Assembly: GCF_000422405.1 (NCBI RefSeq)
Contig: NZ_AULS01000002.1
Span: 62,001-126,000, forward strand
From: Microbacterium luticocti DSM 19459
GTDB lineage: Bacteria; Actinomycetota; Actinomycetes; Actinomycetales; Microbacteriaceae
Reading direction: 5' to 3'
Length of the DNA: 64,000 nucleotides
This document shows positions 61,501 to 64,000 of the stretch, one piece after another. The notes beneath the pieces were generated by a model, which saw only the letters and a program-made list of their open reading frames with translations, was not told the origin of the DNA and did not search any database. How positions within the stretch are numbered: the stretch's first letter is position 1; the number at the start of each line of letters is the position of its first letter. A program made the position numbers and the translations under genes.

Positions 61501-64000
61501 GCGGTCACGTGCGCGGTCGCCTTGGGGGCGTCGACGGTGCCGCCGCCGGGGGCGGTGCCGCTCGCGGTCGCGTCGTTGTCGAAGCCGGCGGCATCCAGGT
61601 CTGCCTGCTGCACGGTGTAGGTGGCGGTGCAGGCCTGCGCCTCGCCGGGCGCGAGGGTGACCGGCTGCTCGGCGTCGCAGACCAGGGCCGACAGATCGCC
61701 GGCGCCGGTGAACGCACCCTCGTCGATGTGCACACCGGCGAGCGTGACGTTGCCGGTGTTGCGCGCGGTGAGGGTGTAGGTGACGACGTCACCGACGTAG
61801 GCGACGGTGTGGGTGTCGGGCGTCTTGGTGAGTGTGAGCGCGGGGTGCGCCGTGGCCGTCACCGTCGCCTGCGCGGGCTCGGAGGTGACCGCATTCCCGG
61901 CCGGCGGAGTACCGGTGGCGGTCGCGGTGTTCAGGATCGAGCCGCGGTCGACGTCGACCTGGGTCACGGTGTAGGTGGCCGTGCAGTCGAGGGTGGAACC
62001 GGGTGCCAGCCCGTCGGGCACGGCCGGGCAGGTCGCGACGGGTGCGGTTCCGGTTCCGGTGAAGGATGTCTCGTCGATGGTGATGTCGTGAAGGGTCACG
62101 TTGCCGGTGTTGTGCACGCGGAACGTGTAGGTCACGTGCTGGTCGGCGGCAGTCACGGTGGTCGGGTCCGCCGTCTTCCCGAGGGCGATGCCCGCGGTCT
62201 GCGTGACGGTGAACGAGGCGTCGTCGGGATCGGAGGTCACCGTCTGGTCATCGGGGCCGAGGGCCGTGGCCGTCGCCGTGTTGGTGACGGCGTCGCCCTT
62301 GTCGATGTCGGCCTGGGTGACCCGGTACACCGCGGTGCAGGTGGTCTTCTGTCCGGGGGCGAGGGATGCCGCAGCCTGCGAGCAGTCGACCTGCGGCGCG
62401 GTGCCGGCGCCTGTGAACTCGGTCTCGTTCACAGCCGGAGAGTGCAGAGTGACGTTGCCGGTGTTGGTCAGGGTGAACGTGTAGGTCAGCTCGTCGCCGG
62501 CCTCGTCGGCGACAGCCGGAGAGACCGTCTTCTCGAGTGCGAGCTTCGGGTCTTGCTGGAACGGAACCCTCACCGACGACGGATCAGAGGTGATGGGGTC
62601 GGAGTTCGGGGGCGTGCCGGTCGCGGTCGCGGTGTTGTCGATCTTGCCGGCGTTGACGTCGTCCTGCGTGATCGTGTACGTGTCGGCGGCGCGGCAGGTC
62701 TGCTGCTGGCCGGGCTGCAACTCATCCCAGTGACAGGCCGACACGTCGGGTGTGGGAGACCCGGTGCCGTGGAAGTCGTCGGCGACAAAGACATCCGTCA
62801 GCGGCACGTTCCCGGTGTTGGTCACGACGAACGTGTACTGCACGTTGGCGCCGACGACGAGTGCCGTCACGTCCGCCGACTTCACGATGGTGATCGCCGG
62901 GTTCGCCTTCTCGACCGGGGTCTCGGTGCTCGAGGGCGGCGAGGTGACCGTCGCGGTGGTGCCGTCGGGCGTCGCGGTGGCCGTGGCGGTGTTCTTCACC
63001 GACGCGGCGGTGACGTCGTCGTCGGTCACCGTGTAGGCGGGGGCGGTGCAGGTGGTGGATGCCCCGGGGGCGAGCGTCGTCGTCGGGCAGGTGACCGTGC
63101 CGACCTTCGGGTCTGCCACCGCGACGCCGTGCACGGGCACCTGGCCGGTGTTGGTCACGGTGAACGTGTACGCGATGGTGTCGCCCGCGTCGGTGATGCC
63201 GTTGCCGTTGACGTCGGTGGGGGTGCCGGCCTTCTTCACCAGGCCGAGCGATGACGGCTTGGCGGTGTTCGTGATGGTGCAGACCAGGTCGTCGCCGATG
63301 CCGACGCTCGTGGTGGCGGAGGTGCCCGCGGCGCGGGCGATCGTGCCGTCCGGTGTGCCGTTGCGCGTGCACTCCCAACTGGGCACGTAGTTGTCGGCCG
63401 ATCCCGACGTGATCGACTCGGACAGCGTGTAGTCCTCGCCGTTCGCACCGGTGAGGACCGTGAGCGCCCCGGTGCTCGCGTGCCCGCTGCCGTCGGTGGT
63501 GGCGCTGCCGATGTGGTTGTCGGCCGAGTCGGTGACCGCGATCCCGAACGCGTCGCCGGGGTACCCGTTCACCACGGTCTTGTTCAGCGTGATCTTCGAG
63601 ATGAGCACGCCGAAGGCGATGCCTTCCTTTCCATTGCCGGTCATCGACAGGGTGAAGGTGGACGGGTTGTCGGCGGCGAGGAGGGCCGTGCCGGTCTTGG
63701 GAGACGAGCCCGTGTTCGACCCGGTGCACCTCGCGTTGGTCGACGGCAACGGGCCGAGCCCGCCGCCGCACGCGTTCCCGAGCGTGCTGATCAGTTCGAG
63801 GGGTTTGTTCGACGACCAGTCGAGGTATTCGCCGCGATCGGTGGCCTCGGCGTCGGCACCGACGAGCGCGTAGCCGGTGACGATCCCCCCGTCCGCCGTG
63901 TGCATCGTGAGGTCACTGAGCGAGGCGGTCGTGACACCGCCTCCGACGGTGTGGTACAGCGCGGGCTTTCCTGCGACGCCGGTGTAGTGGCCACGGTTGC
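58557..64000 (-). CDS. Giant sortase-anchored repeat protein (DUF11/DUF7507-like), C-terminal part
   Basis: The gene runs off the right edge; 1813 codons are visible and the frame is open to the last base. The N-terminal visible 230 residues are a unique domain (YHTVGGGVTTASLSDLTMHT, later SVGIGDDLVCTITNTAKP). Thirteen repeats of about 117 residues follow, each with the pattern A-L-x-L-V-K, then Y-(T/S)-F-x-V-x-N-T-G-N-V-T, then T-C-T-x-x-Y-T-(V/L)-T-Q-x-D-(I/V/L)-D. The last eight repeats alternate between two subtypes. The C-terminus is a cell-wall sorting signal: L-P-R-T-G, the helix LLIAAGGLLLLLIGGGIVLI and a basic tail. It is presumably a long surface stalk or adhesin. Confidence 0.9.
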   Translation of the reverse strand, partial: NRGHYTGVAGKPALYHTVGGGVTTASLSDLTMHTADGGIVTGYALVGADAEATDRGEYLDWSSNKPLELISTLGNACGGGLGPLPSTNARCTGSNTGSSPKTGTALLAADNPSTFTLSMTGNGKEGIAFGVLISKITLNKTVVNGYPGDAFGIAVTDSADNHIGSATTDGSGHASTGALTVLTGANGEDYTLSESITSGSADNYVPSWECTRNGTPDGTIARAAGTSATTSVGIGDDLVCTITNTAKPSSLGLVKKAGTPTDVNGNGITDAGDTIAYTFTVTNTGQVPVHGVAVADPKVGTVTCPTTTLAPGASTTCTAPAYTVTDDDVTAASVKNTATATATPDGTTATVTSPPSSTETPVEKANPAITIVKSADVTALVVGANVQYTFVVTNTGNVPLTDVFVADDFHGTGSPTPDVSACHWDELQPGQQQTCRAADTYTITQDDVNAGKIDNTATATGTPPNSDPITSDPSSVRVPFQQDPKLALEKTVSPAVADEAGDELTYTFTLTNTGNVTLHSPAVNETEFTGAGTAPQVDCSQAAASLAPGQKTTCTAVYRVTQADIDKGDAVTNTATATALGPDDQTVTSDPDDASFTVTQTAGIALGKTADPTTVTAADQHVTYTFRVHNTGNVTLHDITIDETSFTGTGTAPVATCPAVPDGLAPGSTLDCTATYTVTQVDVDRGSILNTATATGTPPAGNAVTSEPAQATVTATAHPALTLTKTPDTHTVAYVGDVVTYTLTARNTGNVTLAGVHIDEGAFTGAGDLSALVCDAEQPVTLAPGEAQACTATYTVQQADLDAAGFDNDATASGTAPGGGTVDAPKATAHVTAETTAELSLTKSAAPSGTADFRVGQQVTYSFLVSNTGTATVHGISIRDDSFTGHGTLPAASCPQTTLAPGDDVTCTSVYTITQDDVDAGGIVNTATAHGTDPRDGDVVSNESTVTLSGERSPALSLVKSASPTTVDAAGDTVTYTFRVLNTGNVTLTDAAVSEVSFTGSGQLSQIACPSGIARLAPGAGVDCTATYTVTQADIDAGEVRNTATATATDPAGDDVDAEPASARVGVNQAPALTLVKSASPSDAANFTVGQVVTYSFAVHNTGNVTLHGVTVDDTDFTGSGTLAAPTCPQTTLAPGASTTCTSSYTITQDDVDAGRIVNEAVANAVDPADGPVHSDPSSVTLSGTQAPALSLVKTAGPATVGAAGDTVTYTFHVTNTGNVTVRSVGIGEVSFTGSGAVSAVDCPAAAARLAPGDAVDCTATYTVSQADIDRGDVQNSAEASGLAPDGTTVTSPVAQARVTATQAPALSLVKSADPSDAAHFTVGQKITYSFVVTNTGNVTMREITVDDTDFSGSGTPTAIECPSTELAPGAQTTCTSEYTLTQDDLDAGHVSNSATATGQPPSGDRVPSPPSQVVVPAAQQPAIGLVKTASRATVDAAGDTVAYTFRVTNTGNVTVRSVAIDETAFTGTGSLSAIDCPAGAAHLVPGAFVDCTATYRVTQADIDRGDVQNTAAASALAPDGATVTSPEASARVTATSAPALTVVKSADPADAAHFTVRQKITYSFVVTNTGNVTLHDVAIDDMEFSGSGAPSAIVCPQTELAPGAQTTCTAEYTLTQADVDAGLLSNTATASGTPPTGDRVVSPPSRVVIPSDPQPALSLVKTADAHAAHAAGDRVVYTFEVTNTGTVTVHDVTIDEVAFSGTGSLSQIDCPDEAASLAPGARISCTATYTVTAADLATSALTNTATATGTDPSGDTVTSPQAHASVTMAPPAEPDLPRTGGDLWPSLLIAAGGLLLLLIGGGIVLITRGRRA

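Overview
The window is about 70% GC, densely coded on both strands, and looks like an ordinary chromosomal segment of a high-GC Gram-positive actinomycete. The best guess is Microbacteriaceae, probably Microbacterium. That placement is inferred from a BldC-type regulator, the 32-residue ribosomal protein bS22, an IdeR/DtxR iron box, paired HspR and HrcA operators, a family 1 encapsulin with a DyP peroxidase, and a sortase-anchored protein of DUF11-like repeats. I saw no prophage, transposase, CRISPR array, rRNA or tRNA.

Layout. 1-3.7 kb: the tail of a P-type ATPase, an archaeal-type aspartyl-tRNA synthetase, small redox and stress proteins, bS22 and a BldC-like regulator. 3.8-12.7 kb: a GT4 glycosyltransferase behind an ArsR regulator, a TrkH/TrkA potassium system, proC, an alpha/beta hydrolase, a CDF transporter, divergent tadA and upp, and corA. 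12.9-23.9 kb: a DUF3467 protein, a large RecB-like nuclease/SF1 helicase, nadE, a degenerate phosphopantetheinyl-transferase-like protein, an FAD oxidoreductase paired with a lipase maturation factor family protein, and a membrane protein. 23.9-32.6 kb: sbcCD, a hydrolase, a GNAT enzyme, a leaderless Cys-rich leader peptide upstream of a winged-helix regulator, an AlkA-like glycosylase, and an iron-regulated siderophore-interacting protein. 32.6-44.8 kb: an S9 peptidase, an aldo/keto reductase, a dinucleotide-binding oxidoreductase, pgi, a VapBC-like toxin-antitoxin pair, cupin/DyP/encapsulin, and a sugar ABC importer without its own ATPase. 45-58.5 kb: a CsbD-like protein, a D-Ala-D-Ala carboxypeptidase, a possible small RNA, a DUF2207 protein, a MarR regulator, an MFS/GH2/DUF2804 operon, sdaA, hsp20 and a second S9 peptidase. 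58.6 kb to the end: the C-terminal 1813 residues of a giant cell-wall repeat protein.

Themes. Central metabolism and housekeeping (aspS, tadA, upp, nadE, proC, pgi, sdaA) are interleaved with carbohydrate uptake and degradation (sugar ABC importer, MFS plus GH2) and stress functions (encapsulin/DyP, Hsp20, SbcCD, AlkA). Two sequence-wide properties stand out. First, about 25 genes have a TANNNT-like -10 hexamer ending only 6-8 bases before the start codon, which indicates leaderless transcripts; I used this to choose several starts. Second, the heptamer GGATGCC/GGCATCC occurs roughly ninety times by hand count, several-fold more than base composition predicts.
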